The position numbers were made by a program, and so were the translations under genes. DNA of 64,000 nucleotides from an uncultured Aliiroseovarius sp. (GTDB taxonomy: Bacteria; Pseudomonadota; Alphaproteobacteria; Rhodobacterales; Rhodobacteraceae), in the NCBI RefSeq assembly GCF_947492455.1, contig NZ_CANLNB010000002.1:248001-312000 (forward strand), written 5' to 3'. The notes under the pieces were generated by a model. The model was not told where the DNA came from. It worked only from the letters and a program-made list of their open reading frames with translations, and ran no database searches. Positions within the stretch are counted from its first letter, which is position 1. Each line of letters starts with the position of its first letter. Below, piece by piece: positions 37,638 to 48,200 of this stretch.

Positions 37638-38786
37638 ATGTCGGTTAATGTAACGACTGCGCCTGCGCTGAATTCTCTTGGCTTTGCCAAGTCCCCTGCT
37701 GACACGCGGGTTGTCGTTGCCATGTCCGGTGGCGTGGACAGCTCGGTTGTGGCCGCAAAGCTGGCCGAGGAAGGCTATGATGTGATTGGTGTCACGCTGC
37801 AGCTTTATGACCACGGCGCCGCGCTGGCCAAGAAAGGTGCCTGTTGCGCCGGGATCGACATACACGACGCGCGCCGTGTTGCCGAGGACATGGGCTTCCC
37901 CCACTATGTGCTTGATTACGAAAACATCTTTCAGGATGCCGTGATCGAGGAATTCGCCGATAGCTATCTGGGTGGCGCCACCCCCGTACCCTGCATTCGC
38001 TGCAACGAGCGGGTGAAGTTCAAGGATCTGCTTGAGACCGCGCGTGACCTTGGCGCGGATTGCATGGCGACCGGCCACTATATCCAACGCGAGATGGGTG
38101 ATCACGGCGCGGAACTGCATCGCGCAGCCGATCCCGTGCGCGATCAAAGCTACTTCCTGTTTTCCACCACGCCCGAGCAGCTCGACTATCTGCGTTTCCC
38201 GCTTGGTCACTTGAAGACCAAAGCAGAAACCCGTGAACTTGCTCGGAAATATGGACTTGAAGTCGCAGACAAACCCGACAGCCAGGACATCTGCTTTGTC
38301 CCCGATGGGAACTATGCCGGTGTGATTGAAAAGCTGCGCCCCGGTGCAGCCGAACCCGGCGAGATCGTCCATGCGGATGGCCGCGTGTTGGGCACGCATG
38401 AGGGCGTCATTCACTACACGATTGGTCAGCGCCGTGGCCTTGGCATTGGTGGTCTATCCGAGCCGCTCTATGTGGTGAAGCTGGATGTGGACAACAAGCA
38501 GGTCGTTGTCGGCCCGAAAGACATGCTGGCGACCCGCATCGTGCCGGTCCGCGAGATCAATTGGCTGGGCGACGAGCCCTTCACCTCGCGCAAGGAATGG
38601 CATCTGGGCGTCAAGATCCGCTCGACCCGCCCCCCGCGCGAGGCGATTATCCGCCCGATCTCGGACACGGAAGCCGAAGTGGAACTGCTGACACCCGAGG
38701 AAGGTGTCAGCCCCGGACAGGCCTGTGTGTTTTATGACATGGACGGGCCGCGCATCTTTGGCGGCGGGTGGATCTGGCGTGGGTGA
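37638..38786 (+). CDS. mnmA: tRNA-specific 2-thiouridylase
   Basis: The 382-residue enzyme thiolates U34 of tRNAs for Lys, Glu and Gln (EC 2.8.1.13). The ATP-binding loop [18 protein letters not shown], the catalytic cysteines in [13 protein letters not shown] and [11 protein letters not shown], and [14 protein letters not shown] are all present. An unusual alphaproteobacterial N-terminal extension of about 20 residues precedes the loop. It is divergent from sciP across 123 bp and nearly touches lpxB (5-bp gap). Confidence 0.96.
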   Translation: MSVNVTTAPALNSLGFAKSPADTRVVVAMSGGVDSSVVAAKLAEEGYDVIGVTLQLYDHGAALAKKGACCAGIDIHDARRVAEDMGFPHYVLDYENIFQDAVIEEFADSYLGGATPVPCIRCNERVKFKDLLETARDLGADCMATGHYIQREMGDHGAELHRAADPVRDQSYFLFSTTPEQLDYLRFPLGHLKTKAETRELARKYGLEVADKPDSQDICFVPDGNYAGVIEKLRPGAAEPGEIVHADGRVLGTHEGVIHYTIGQRRGLGIGGLSEPLYVVKLDVDNKQVVVGPKDMLATRIVPVREINWLGDEPFTSRKEWHLGVKIRSTRPPREAIIRPISDTEAEVELLTPEEGVSPGQACVFYDMDGPRIFGGGWIWRG

Positions 38787-38791
38787 AGCGT

Positions 38792-39952
38792 TTAACTGAT
38801 CGCGGACAACACCGAACGCGCCGCGCGTAGACCCGGCGCCTCGCCACCTTTGCCGAGGCGCTCCATCGTCACCCGCATCGCCTCGTTCTGTGCTTCTGGT
38901 GCATCCAACACAGCCAAAAGCGCTGGCGTGATGCGGTCTGGCGTGCAGTCCTTCCCAAGAAACTCTGGAATTGCGCGGGTCTCGGACACCAGATTGACCA
39001 GTGTCACCGTATCGATCTGTAACATCCGCCCAATCAGGAACCGGCTAAGCCAGTTCATGTCATAGGCGATGACCATCGGCGTGTGCGCTGCAGCAAGCTC
39101 CAAGGACACCGTACCTGATGCCGCTAGCGACACATCGGCTGCCTTGAACGCCGCCCGCTTATCATCCTGCTGAGCGGCGGGGATCAGGATGGGCGATACG
39201 GACCATTTCGCGGTTTCTTCGCGCACCAGATCCTCGACGCCCTGCGCCATGGGCAACACAACTTGCAGGTCAGGTTTTTCGCGCTTGGCGTGGGCAATCA
39301 CCTCGCCAAAGCGTTCGGCCAGACGCGAAACCTCGCCCCTTCGCGAGCCCGGTAGGACCAAAAGAAGCGGTGCGTCCCCAATGCCGTGGGCGTCACGGAA
39401 GGCCTGCGCCGCAGCGTCATCGGCTTGCGGCTCGGCCACGACCGGATGGCCGACGAAATCACAGCCCATGCCAGCGGCCTGCATATAAGGTGGCTCGAAC
39501 GGCAAGAGCGCCAGCACATGATCCACCCAACGGGCCATCTTGGCCGCGCGCTTCGGGCGCCACGCCCAGACCGACGGGGCCACGTAATGCAAGATGGGGA
39601 TATCATGGCCGAAGGTTTGCCCCTCGACCTCTTCTTCCTTCACGATCCGCGCCACACGCAGGCAGAAATCCGGGCTGTCGATGGTGATCAGCACGTCCGG
39701 ATCCGCCGCGACAACCGCCTCTGCGGTTTCACGAATGCGGCGTTTCAGGTGAAAGTATTTCGGCGCAACCTCGGCTATCCCCATGACCGACAGCTCCGAC
39801 ATCGGAAAGCGTGAGGTCAGCCCCTGCTCTTCCATCGCAACTCCGCCAATGCCCATGAACTCGACATCCGGGCGCAGGGTCTTCAACCCTTCCATCAAGG
39901 CTGCACCTAAGCGGTCGCCCGAGGGTTCGCCCGCGATCATAAAGACCTTCAT
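38792..39952 (-). CDS. lpxB: Lipid-A-disaccharide synthase
   Basis: The 386-residue glycosyltransferase joins UDP-diacylglucosamine and lipid X (EC 2.4.1.182). IAGEPSGDRLGAALM, FMGIGGVAMEEQGL, SPDFCLRVA, HYVAPSVWAWRPKRAAKMA, LLPFEPPYMQ, and the donor-site VLPGSRRGEVSRL are diagnostic. Its start overlaps lpxI by 4 bp (ATGA). It is the last gene of the bamA-to-lpxB series. Confidence 0.96.
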   Translation of the reverse strand: MKVFMIAGEPSGDRLGAALMEGLKTLRPDVEFMGIGGVAMEEQGLTSRFPMSELSVMGIAEVAPKYFHLKRRIRETAEAVVAADPDVLITIDSPDFCLRVARIVKEEEVEGQTFGHDIPILHYVAPSVWAWRPKRAAKMARWVDHVLALLPFEPPYMQAAGMGCDFVGHPVVAEPQADDAAAQAFRDAHGIGDAPLLLVLPGSRRGEVSRLAERFGEVIAHAKREKPDLQVVLPMAQGVEDLVREETAKWSVSPILIPAAQQDDKRAAFKAADVSLAASGTVSLELAAAHTPMVIAYDMNWLSRFLIGRMLQIDTVTLVNLVSETRAIPEFLGKDCTPDRITPALLAVLDAPEAQNEAMRVTMERLGKGGEAPGLRAARSVLSAIS

Positions 39953-40761
39953 GACTGCCCCTTTCGCACGTCCAGAAACAAATCATGTTCTACCAGAAGC
40001 ACCTCTACCTCGGCCCGGTCCAGCACGATCACGCCTTCTTCCAACACGATCCCACCCAGACCAGCCGCGGCCACCGCACGCACTGTATCGGGACCAATCG
40101 TCGGAATATCCATCCGCCCGTCCTGGCCCGGCTTCGGGCGCTTTACAAAAACGCCACGCGCACCCTGTTTCAGATGTTCTGGCGTTTTCCCGGCAAAGGC
40201 CAACAGCGCATTGGTCCCCTGAATGCTTTCAATGCCCAGACATTGCCCGCCCGCGATCACAACACCCTGCGCGATGTCTTCTTCTGCCAATATGTCCAGC
40301 AAGTGCCAGCCCCGGTCCGCATCCGCGCGATCCTGCGCGCTGGTCGCGCGACCGGCGTGACTGGCCTCGATGGCCAGCGCGGCGGTCACCTCTGTGGCGC
40401 CTACGACAGTAAACCCTTGTTCTTCAAACACGTCGGCGACAAGGCGCAAAAGCGCGTCATCGCCCTTGCCAAGCACTGCCTTCACACGGGGAAACAACCC
40501 TAACGTCACGCGGTCCATGCGCAACGGGTTCAGCTTGGGCCGATCCACCTTGCCCGCAAACACCACACGCGCAACCCCTGCCCCGCGCATCGCCTTAAAC
40601 AGCGCGCCGAGCTTCTCATAGCTCGCGTCCACATGTTCGAACCCGTCGGGCACCGAGACCTCGACGCCCTTGATCGTCACGAAAAGCGCGTCCGCGTTGG
40701 CCGCCGCGATTTGCTGCGGCAGCTCTCCGGTTCCGGCGATGATGGCAAGGCGGTCCGACAT
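39949..40761 (-). CDS. lpxI: UDP-2,3-diacylglucosamine pyrophosphatase LpxI
   Basis: The 270-residue protein belongs to the DUF1009/LpxI family, which replaces LpxH in most alphaproteobacteria and makes lipid X plus UMP. Motifs are LAIIAGTGELPQQIAAAN, the linker with GALFKAMRGAGVARVVFAGKVDRP, and C-terminal GVFVKRPKPGQDGRMDIPTIGPDTVRAVAAAGLGG. It lies between lpxA (6-bp gap) and lpxB (overlap), which fixes its pathway position. Confidence 0.94.
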   Translation of the reverse strand: MSDRLAIIAGTGELPQQIAAANADALFVTIKGVEVSVPDGFEHVDASYEKLGALFKAMRGAGVARVVFAGKVDRPKLNPLRMDRVTLGLFPRVKAVLGKGDDALLRLVADVFEEQGFTVVGATEVTAALAIEASHAGRATSAQDRADADRGWHLLDILAEEDIAQGVVIAGGQCLGIESIQGTNALLAFAGKTPEHLKQGARGVFVKRPKPGQDGRMDIPTIGPDTVRAVAAAGLGGIVLEEGVIVLDRAEVEVLLVEHDLFLDVRKGQS

Positions 40762-40767
40762 GGGCGC

Positions 40768-41565
40768 TTACTTCGGCGTCAGGAAACCACGGTCGCTGTC
40801 GCCCGTGATGAACTCGACCATTTCACGCACATAGGCGCTGTCGCTTTCTTCGCCCAAACGTGCCGCGCGTTCCTGGAACGAGCCTTCGCCCTGTTTCAGC
40901 ATCAGGAAAGCCGCACGCAAGGCGGTGATGTCCGCGCGATCCACGCCACGGCGCTTCAAGCCGACAAGGTTCAAGCCGTCCAGCTCACCACGTGGGCCTT
41001 GGACCAACGCATGCGGCAACACATCGGCGGTGACCATCGACAGCGCGCCAATAATGGCCCCGCGCCCGATGCGCACCCATTGGTGCAGACCGGACAAGCC
41101 ACCAACGATCACGTCATCTTCGATCACCACATGACCTGCAACGGCCACATTGTTAACCAAGATCACCTTGTTGCCGATCTGCGCATCATGCGCCACGTGA
41201 CAGCCGGCCATGAACAGCCCGTCATCGCCCACGCGTGTAATATATCCGCCGCCCGCAGTGCCGGTGTTCATCGTCACATGCTCGCGAATGCGGTTGCGCT
41301 TGCCGATGATCAGCTTGGTGTTTTCACCGGAAAATTTCAGATCCTGCGGGATTTCACCGATGACGGAAAACGGAAACACAACGGTTTCGTCGCCAATCTC
41401 GGTGTCGCCGGTAACGACGACATGCGACTTCAGCTCGACACCCTTGCCCAGCTTGACCTGAGGACCGACCGTACAAAGAGGTCCGATGTGACAGTCCGCG
41501 CCAATAACGGCGCCATCTTCGATAATGGCGCTGGCGTGGATCTTGGCCGAGGGATCAATCCCCAT
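40768..41565 (-). CDS. lpxA: UDP-N-acetylglucosamine O-acyltransferase
   Basis: The 265-residue left-handed beta-helix enzyme performs the first lipid A step (EC 2.3.1.129). Hexapeptide repeats run from residue ~5 to ~185, with the catalytic His in NVAVAGHVVIEDDV or nearby CHVAHDAQIGNKVIL, the RNRIREHVTMNTGTAGGGYITRVGDD segment, and a C-terminal helical cap (LVGLKRRGVDRADITALRAAFLML). It sits 2 bp after fabZ. Confidence 0.96.
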   Translation of the reverse strand: MGIDPSAKIHASAIIEDGAVIGADCHIGPLCTVGPQVKLGKGVELKSHVVVTGDTEIGDETVVFPFSVIGEIPQDLKFSGENTKLIIGKRNRIREHVTMNTGTAGGGYITRVGDDGLFMAGCHVAHDAQIGNKVILVNNVAVAGHVVIEDDVIVGGLSGLHQWVRIGRGAIIGALSMVTADVLPHALVQGPRGELDGLNLVGLKRRGVDRADITALRAAFLMLKQGEGSFQERAARLGEESDSAYVREMVEFITGDSDRGFLTPK

Positions 41566-41567
41566 AG

Positions 41568-42032
41568 TCAGCCCTTCCCGCCGGTGACGTCGATCATCGC
41601 CATGAACGTGGCGGTGCAGGCTACCTCGCCGTCCACTTTGGCCACGCCGTCAAACTTCCAGACTTTTGCGCCACCGCGCACGGTGGTCACTTCCAGTTCC
41701 AGACGATCGCCCGGAACCACTTTGCGACGGAACTTCGCGGTGTCGATGCCCATGAAATAGACCACGGCACCCGAGCCAACCAGATCCAGCGAGAGCGAGA
41801 CCATCACCGCCGAAGTCTGAGCCATCGCTTCGATAATGGTCACGCCCGGCATGATCGGAAGACCCGGGAAGTGGCCTTGGAAATGCGGCTCGTTCATCGT
41901 GACCATCTTGATACCACGGGCAAATTCACCCGCGCGGATGTCTTCAACCTTGTCCACCAGAAGGAAAGGATAGCGGTGGGGGATACATTCCTGAATAAGC
42001 TGAATATCAGCTGTGCTGGGCACGTCGACCAT
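41568..42032 (-). CDS. fabZ: 3-hydroxyacyl-[acyl-carrier-protein] dehydratase FabZ
   Basis: The 154-residue hot-dog-fold enzyme dehydrates 3-hydroxyacyl-ACP in fatty-acid synthesis (EC 4.2.1.59). [13 protein letters not shown], the catalytic His in [17 protein letters not shown] and the Glu in [12 protein letters not shown] are all seen. The ATG at 42032 with AAGGAAAAACAG upstream is preferred over the GTG at 42065. FabZ competes with LpxA for hydroxyacyl-ACP, so clustering helps balance lipid A and phospholipid. No lpxD lies between ompH and fabZ. Confidence 0.95.
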   Translation of the reverse strand: MVDVPSTADIQLIQECIPHRYPFLLVDKVEDIRAGEFARGIKMVTMNEPHFQGHFPGLPIMPGVTIIEAMAQTSAVMVSLSLDLVGSGAVVYFMGIDTAKFRRKVVPGDRLELEVTTVRGGAKVWKFDGVAKVDGEVACTATFMAMIDVTGGKG

Positions 42033-42119
42033 GTCTGTTTTTCCTTCTGTCCCGGCGCTTTTCACGCCAATTGTCTGACATCATTGATTATCAGCCCTGC
42101 GAAGGCGAAACAATCCGAT

Positions 42120-42776
42120 TCAGTTGTTGCTGGCACCTTCCGGCGCGGGGCTCTCTGACGCGTCAGCGGGAGTTTCATCACTTGAATCGTCCGCCGGCGC
42201 GTTGGGGGTCGATAGACCATCCCCAAGTTCCTGATCGATCCGGCGAATGGCCATGTCTGTGATGTCGATGTTCTGTGCCGCAAGCAAAATGGCGCGTCGA
42301 TCAAGGATGACCACAGCCCCAAGTTCGCGCACCATTCGACCCAAGATCGGACCAATACGTTCAAAGAAAGCGGTCTGCTCGCGCTCCAGAACACGTACGA
42401 ACTCTTGCTCGCGCGCTTGACCTTCAGCGCGCAACTCATTGACTTTATTATCAAAAGCATCTGCAAGCGCACGAAAAGAGGTCGGATCCAGAGAGCTGCG
42501 CTGCTCGGTCAGCATCATTTCTTCCTGCGCCAGCGCGGCTTCCGCTTCGCGGGTTTCTTGCGCCAAGCGTGCGCGCTCGACTTCGACCGTCGCTAGGACA
42601 CGCCGCCCATAAGCTGTTTCTGAAAACAGCCGCTGCCGATCAATCGTGACAATTTGAGAAACGGATTGAACTACTTGCTGCTGTGCCGCAGCGACCGTCG
42701 GCGACGTAACGCCAAACATTGCTGCCGAAAGCGCTGCAATGCAGGCAACATGTTGAAAAAAAGTGCCTCGGTTCAC
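42120..42776 (-). CDS. OmpH/Skp-family periplasmic chaperone
   Basis: About 218 residues from the GTG at 42776: a signal peptide (GTFFQHVACIAALSAAMFGV, cleavage near VAAA), then the Skp/OmpH domain (IVTIDRQRLFSETAYGRRVL, a long helical tentacle region, LGAVVILDRRAILLAAQNIDITDMAIRRID) and an acidic Ser/Pro/Ala tail. It should chaperone outer-membrane proteins toward BamA. The start is uncertain: the GTG lies in the loop of a terminator hairpin, while an ATG at 42839 inside bamA has a good AAGGAAAG site and would add 21 residues. Confidence 0.85.
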   Translation of the reverse strand: MNRGTFFQHVACIAALSAAMFGVTSPTVAAAQQQVVQSVSQIVTIDRQRLFSETAYGRRVLATVEVERARLAQETREAEAALAQEEMMLTEQRSSLDPTSFRALADAFDNKVNELRAEGQAREQEFVRVLEREQTAFFERIGPILGRMVRELGAVVILDRRAILLAAQNIDITDMAIRRIDQELGDGLSTPNAPADDSSDETPADASESPAPEGASNN

Positions 42777-42788
42777 CCGAGGCACTTT
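42756..42788 (-). terminator. Intrinsic terminator between bamA and ompH, overlapping the ompH start
   Basis: On the minus strand AAAGTGCCTCGG (42788-42777) and CCGAGGCACTTT (42771-42760) pair perfectly over 12 bp around GTGAA, and the T run totals seven. It begins 5 bases after the bamA stop. The first three loop bases are the likely ompH GTG start codon. Confidence 0.88.
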
Positions 42789-42792
42789 CTGA

Positions 42793-45147
42793 TCAGAACT
42801 GAGCCGAGATTGTGAGCTCGAAGTTGTTTTCTTCGTCATAGCTTTCCTTGGCCAGAACCTTGGAGTAGTTGAAGCGCAGCGGACCAATTGGGGTATCCCA
42901 AAAGATCGACGCGCCAATGGACGCCCGCAGATGCGCGCTGTCATCGATGGTTCCGCCAAGCGTATCATCCAAACCCCAGAGCGTACCTGCATCTGCGAAT
43001 AGACCACCTGAGATCCCATATTCTTCCGGCAGACCCAAGGGGAACTGAGCCTCAAGACGGGCCACGGCAAACATATTGCCGCCCAGCGTATCCTGGTTCG
43101 TCGCGGTCAGATCGCGGGGACCAAGACCGTTGGTCGCAAAGCCGCGCAATTTGGACGGACCCAAACGGAAGCGATCGGTTACACGAGAATTGGCGTCATT
43201 CAGGCTGGCCAGAACCCCACCTTCGACCGTTGCCGACAATGTGACCTGGTCGTTCCAAACCCTAGTAAGCGCCTGGCCCAGAGCGGTTGCACGTACATAC
43301 TGGTAATCCGCACCGATGCCACCAATATCGCCATCTACCTGGAACAGATATCCGCGTTTGGGGTCCAACCCGGTCCGGCGCGTGTCGTAGCTGTACGAGA
43401 AACCAACACCACCACCAATTTGCCGCCCGAGCGCCTCATCAGCTTTCAGCAAATCCGAACTGTCTGCGCTGACGTCGGTAATCTCGGTCCCGTCGGCGTA
43501 AACACGCAAGCCAAGGCGCGAATACTCATTGATCGGGAACGCAATCGACGGGCGGAATGCCAAAGAGCGCGTGTTGTAGAAGGACGATGCCTGATCGGTC
43601 GACTGGTAATAGGTCTCGATTGCAAACTCCAGATCGCGGCCCAAGAAAGCAGGCTCGGCGAATTTGAACGAGAAGTCTACGGTATCGTCAGTGTTCTGGA
43701 AGCTCGCCGAAATAAACTGGCCGCGGCCCAAGAAGTTGCGTTCACTGAAAGCAATGTTCAGACCGAATCCTTTTTCAAGGCTATAGACACCCCCAAGGCT
43801 GAGCGAGCCGGTCGGAGCTTCCTCGACATCAACGTCAATCACCACCTGATCCGGTGCCGACCCCTGACGAGGCTCGACTTTCGCGTCAGCGAAGAAACCA
43901 AGTGCACGCACACGTGCAGCTGCTTCACGGATTTCTCGGGGGTTGAAGGGATCCCCTTCGACTACACGGAATTGGTCGCGGATTACGCGATCCAGAGTGG
44001 TCGCGTTGCCTTCAATATCAATGCGCTCGACGATGATGCGCGGCCCGCGGGTCAGAACCAGGTCGATGTTCAGGATCTGATTGCGTTCGTCGCGGGTGAC
44101 ACGCGGGTCAACGCGGATGAAATCCAAGCCCTTCTGAATGGCCAGTCGCTCCATCCGGGCAATTGCATTGTCCAGCTGCGCAGGACTGAACACGTTTCCA
44201 GTTTTAATGCTCTGCGCCGCTTGGAACTCTTCAGCATCAACGCCCTCGACTTCGGAAAGAACCGTCACCTCGCCAAAGCGGAACTGCTGACCTTCTTGAA
44301 CCTGGAACGTGATGAAGAAGGCGTCACGTTCACGCGAGAACTCGCTGGTGACACCGGTTGTCTTGAAGTCCACATAGCCGCGCGACTGATAGAAATCTGT
44401 CAACACGCGTTTATCAAACTCGATCCGTTCCGGAACGTAGGAGTCGCGCTGGATCAATGCACGCAGGATGCCGGCCTGCTTGGTTTCCAGAACCCGGCGC
44501 AGTCGCCGATCCGAGAACTTGCGGTTACCGACAAAGGACAGACGCTCGACTTCCGTGTTTTTGCCTTCGACCACTTCAAACACAACATCGACACGGTTAT
44601 TCGCGCGGCGAATGATCTTTGGCGTGACCTGCGCAGCCAAGCGGCCTTGCGCCTGATAAACTTCGACAATGGTCTGCACGTCTTCTTCGGCTGTTGCCGG
44701 GCTGAACACCTGGCGCGGCTGCGACTTCAGCAGATCTTCGAAGATCTCATCTTTGACCTTGCGGTTGCCCTCTACCGAGACGACGTTGATGGTCGGATAT
44801 TCGCGGACCTGAACGACCAAAACATTTCCGCGGGGAATGACTTTGACATCTTCGAACAGGCCGGACGCGACGAGGCGCTGGTAGCCATCGTTCAACTGTG
44901 CGGCGCTGACCGTCTCGCCCTGAGCGATTCCCAGATAGGACAGGATGGTTGCAGCCTCAATTCGCTGCGTGCCCTCGATCTCGACCTTACTAAACGAATA
45001 CGTCTGTGCCTGAGCGGTCATCGGAAGGGTGGCAGCCCCCCCTGAAATTGCTAGCAAAATTGCCAATCCACTGCTGCTGGCCAGTCCTCTCAGCGCTTTA
45101 AATGCGGTTGTCCCGGCTGCGCTGCCAGACCCCTCGAAAAATGCCAT
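42793..45147 (-). CDS. bamA: Outer membrane protein assembly factor BamA
   Basis: The 784-residue Omp85 protein has a signal peptide (cut near TAQA, residue ~47), five POTRA domains (for example YSFSKVEIEGTQRIEAATILSYLGI, VSVEGNRKVKDEIFEDL, LSFVGNRKFSDRRLRRVL, RFGEVTVLSEVEGVD, RIIVERIDIEGNATTLDRVIRDQF) and a C-terminal 16-strand barrel with FRLGPSKLRGFATNGLGPRDL and the final ...LTISAQF. It inserts outer-membrane proteins. In most proteobacteria it follows rseP directly; here it opens an inverted block 15 kb away. Confidence 0.97.
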   Translation of the reverse strand: MAFFEGSGSAAGTTAFKALRGLASSSGLAILLAISGGAATLPMTAQAQTYSFSKVEIEGTQRIEAATILSYLGIAQGETVSAAQLNDGYQRLVASGLFEDVKVIPRGNVLVVQVREYPTINVVSVEGNRKVKDEIFEDLLKSQPRQVFSPATAEEDVQTIVEVYQAQGRLAAQVTPKIIRRANNRVDVVFEVVEGKNTEVERLSFVGNRKFSDRRLRRVLETKQAGILRALIQRDSYVPERIEFDKRVLTDFYQSRGYVDFKTTGVTSEFSRERDAFFITFQVQEGQQFRFGEVTVLSEVEGVDAEEFQAAQSIKTGNVFSPAQLDNAIARMERLAIQKGLDFIRVDPRVTRDERNQILNIDLVLTRGPRIIVERIDIEGNATTLDRVIRDQFRVVEGDPFNPREIREAAARVRALGFFADAKVEPRQGSAPDQVVIDVDVEEAPTGSLSLGGVYSLEKGFGLNIAFSERNFLGRGQFISASFQNTDDTVDFSFKFAEPAFLGRDLEFAIETYYQSTDQASSFYNTRSLAFRPSIAFPINEYSRLGLRVYADGTEITDVSADSSDLLKADEALGRQIGGGVGFSYSYDTRRTGLDPKRGYLFQVDGDIGGIGADYQYVRATALGQALTRVWNDQVTLSATVEGGVLASLNDANSRVTDRFRLGPSKLRGFATNGLGPRDLTATNQDTLGGNMFAVARLEAQFPLGLPEEYGISGGLFADAGTLWGLDDTLGGTIDDSAHLRASIGASIFWDTPIGPLRFNYSKVLAKESYDEENNFELTISAQF

Positions 45148-45278
45148 GCTTCTATCTTTCTTTAGACATCCCAGTGCCCACGTGGATAAGGGGTCAAAAC
45201 CGCCTTGTCAAAGCGCGAAACACGGTGTTTGCAAGGTGTTGCACATCTGGCCGCCTTGGGGCGCAAATCCTGATCGGA

Positions 45279-48200
45279 TCAGGCTTTCTTTTCTTGTGCC
45301 TTGGCCTCTTTCACCTTCATCGCCAGATCCTGCGCAATCGCAAAAGCGCCGCGGATCTTGTCCGAGGTTTTGCGCCAGTCGCGCCGCACCACAATCTTGT
45401 TGTCGCGCACCTTCGCCAAACCGTTCTGCGCCTGAATGAATTCGACCAATCCAACGGGCGAGGCGAACTTATCATTGTGGAACTGGATCGTCGCCCCTTT
45501 CGGCCCGCCATCCAGCTTGGCAATGCCTGCACGCTTACACATACCCTTGATGCGCACGATCAGCATCAGGGTGTTCACCTCTTTCGGAAGCGGACCGAAG
45601 CGGTCGATCAGTTCGGCAGCAAAGCCCTCCAGCTCGACCTTTTTGGACAGCGACGACAGACGACGATAGAGGCCTAGACGCACATCAAGATCAGGGACGT
45701 AAGTATCTGGTATCAATACAGGAACACCAAGATTGATCTGCGGCGCCCAGCTGCTGTCCGCGTCCGAAAGACCTTCCAACTGACCCGACTTAATCTTGGC
45801 AATCGCCTCTTCCAACATCTGTTGATAAAGCTCATAGCCTACTTCGCGCATCTGGCCGGATTGCTCTTCGCCCACCAGATTGCCCGCACCGCGAATGTCC
45901 AAATCCTGGCTCGCCAGCGTAAACCCAGCCCCCAGCGTGTCCAGAGACCCCAGCACGCGCAGACGTTTCTGCGCCGTTTGCGTCAGCGGTACACGCGGCT
46001 TGGTGGTAAGATAGGCATAGGCGCGGGTTTTCGATCGGCCCACCCTGCCCCGGATCTGGTAAAGCTGCGCCAACCCGAACATATCGGCGCGGTGCACGAT
46101 CATCGTGTTCGCGGTCGGAATGTCGATGCCGCTTTCCACAATCGTCGTGGCCAGCAGGACATCATACTTGCCGTCATAGAAGGCGTTCATGCGGTCATCC
46201 AGCTCGCCCGCGGCCATCTGGCCATGGGCAGTCACAAAGCTGACCTCGGGCACGTGGTCTTTCAGGAAGGCCTCGATGTCTGGAATATCCTTGACGCGCG
46301 GCACCACATAGAAGCTTTGCCCGCCGCGATAGTGCTCGCGCAGCAGCGCCTCGCGGATCGTCACCCCGTCGAATTCCGAGACATAGGTGCGGATCGACAG
46401 ACGGTCGACGGGCGGCGTGCCGATGATCGACAGATCGCGAACGCCGGATAGAGACATCTGCAATGTGCGCGGGATGGGCGTGGCCGAGAGCGTCAGGACA
46501 TGCACATCCGAACGCAATTCTTTCAGCCGTTCCTTGTGGTTCACGCCAAAGCGCTGTTCTTCGTCGACGATCAACAGGCCAAGGTTTTCGAACCGCACAT
46601 CTTTGGCCAGCAACGCATGGGTGCCGACGACAATATCCATCGTGCCACGCGACATGCCCTCGCGGGTGCGTTTGGCTTCCGCCTGCCCCACGAAACGCGA
46701 CAGCTGCCCGACATTGATCGGGAAGCCCCGGAAGCGTTCCGAGAAGCTTTTGAAATGCTGACGAGCCAGCAATGTCGTGGGGGCAATCACCGCGACCTGC
46801 TGGCCAGACATTGCGGCTACAAAGGCCGCGCGCATGGCAACTTCGGTCTTGCCAAAGCCCACATCGCCGCAGACCAAACGATCCATCGGACGACCCGAGG
46901 CTAGATCCTCGATCACATCTTCAATGGCAGACAGCTGATCATCGGTTTCCTGATAGGGGAACCGGGCCGAAAACTCTTCCCACGCATGATGCGGCGCTTC
47001 CAATGTCGGCGCCTTGCGCAGCTCGCGTTCGGCGGCCAATCGGATCAGCTTGTCCGCAATCTCGCGGATACGCTCTTTCAGCTTGGCTTTCTTGGCCTGC
47101 CACGCGCCGCCGCCCAACTTGTCCAGAAGCCCGGTGTCTTGGCCGAACTTCGACAGAAGCTCGATGTTTTCAACGGGCACAAACAGGCGATCCCCGCCCG
47201 CATATTCCAAGGCGAGGCATTCATGCGGCGCGCCCATCGCTGTGACGGTTTCCAGCCCGTTATATTTGCCGACCCCGTGGTCGACGTGGACGATCAGATC
47301 ACCCGGAGACAGGCTTTGCGCCTCGGTCAAGAAGTTCTCGGCACGACGCTTGCGCTTGGGCGCGCGGATCAGGCGGTCGCCCAATACGTCTTGCTCCGAG
47401 ATCACCGTTAGCCCCGGCCCCTCGAACCCGTGCTCCAGCGCCCAGACCGCCAGATAGATGCCGCCCGCAGCATCCGGTACGTCGCGGAAATTTGTGATCA
47501 TCTGACTTGTGATCACACCTTCATCGGAGAGCAGCCCCTGCAAACGCTCCCGCGCGCCTTCAGAGTAAGACGCGACGATAACCGATGTCTCATGTTTCGC
47601 TTCAATATGATCCGCCAGCGATTTGAAAAGATTTACATTCTCCTGCTGACGCTCGGGCGAGAAATTGCGCCCGATCCGTCCGCCGCCATCGACCACACCC
47701 GCGCCTGTGGGCTGCGGCAATGCCGTCAACTGGACCACACGACGCCCATCAAGCGCGGTCGCCCAAGCCGGATCATCCAGATACAGCAGATCCGGCGGAC
47801 AGGGTTTATAGACGCTGTCCATCCGGTTCTTCGCGTTCATCGCGATCTTGCGGGTCTCGTACTGGTCGGTAATCGCCTCCCACCGGGCAAGGCGCGCGGG
47901 GTCCAGCCCGTCATCCAACATCACCGAGGCATCGGGCAGGTAGTCAAATAGGGTTTCCAGCTCTTCATGGAAGAACGGCAGCCAATGTTCGATGCCCTGA
48001 TGCTTGCGCCCGGCCGACACGGCCTCGTAAAGCGGATCGTCCGATCCAGCGGCCCCGAACTCAATCCGATAGTTCTGACGGAACCGCGTGATCGCGGCCT
48101 CGTCCAGAATGACCTCGGAGACCGGGGCGAGTTCAATCCCCTTCAGGCTTTCGGTTGTGCGCTGGGTGGCGGGATCGAAGCGACGGACCCCATCCAAAAC

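Noticed and set aside
43420-45045. A 541-codon plus-strand frame opposite bamA
   Set aside because: Shadow of the bamA frame; composition (many Arg, His, Gln) is typical of antisense GC-rich reading.
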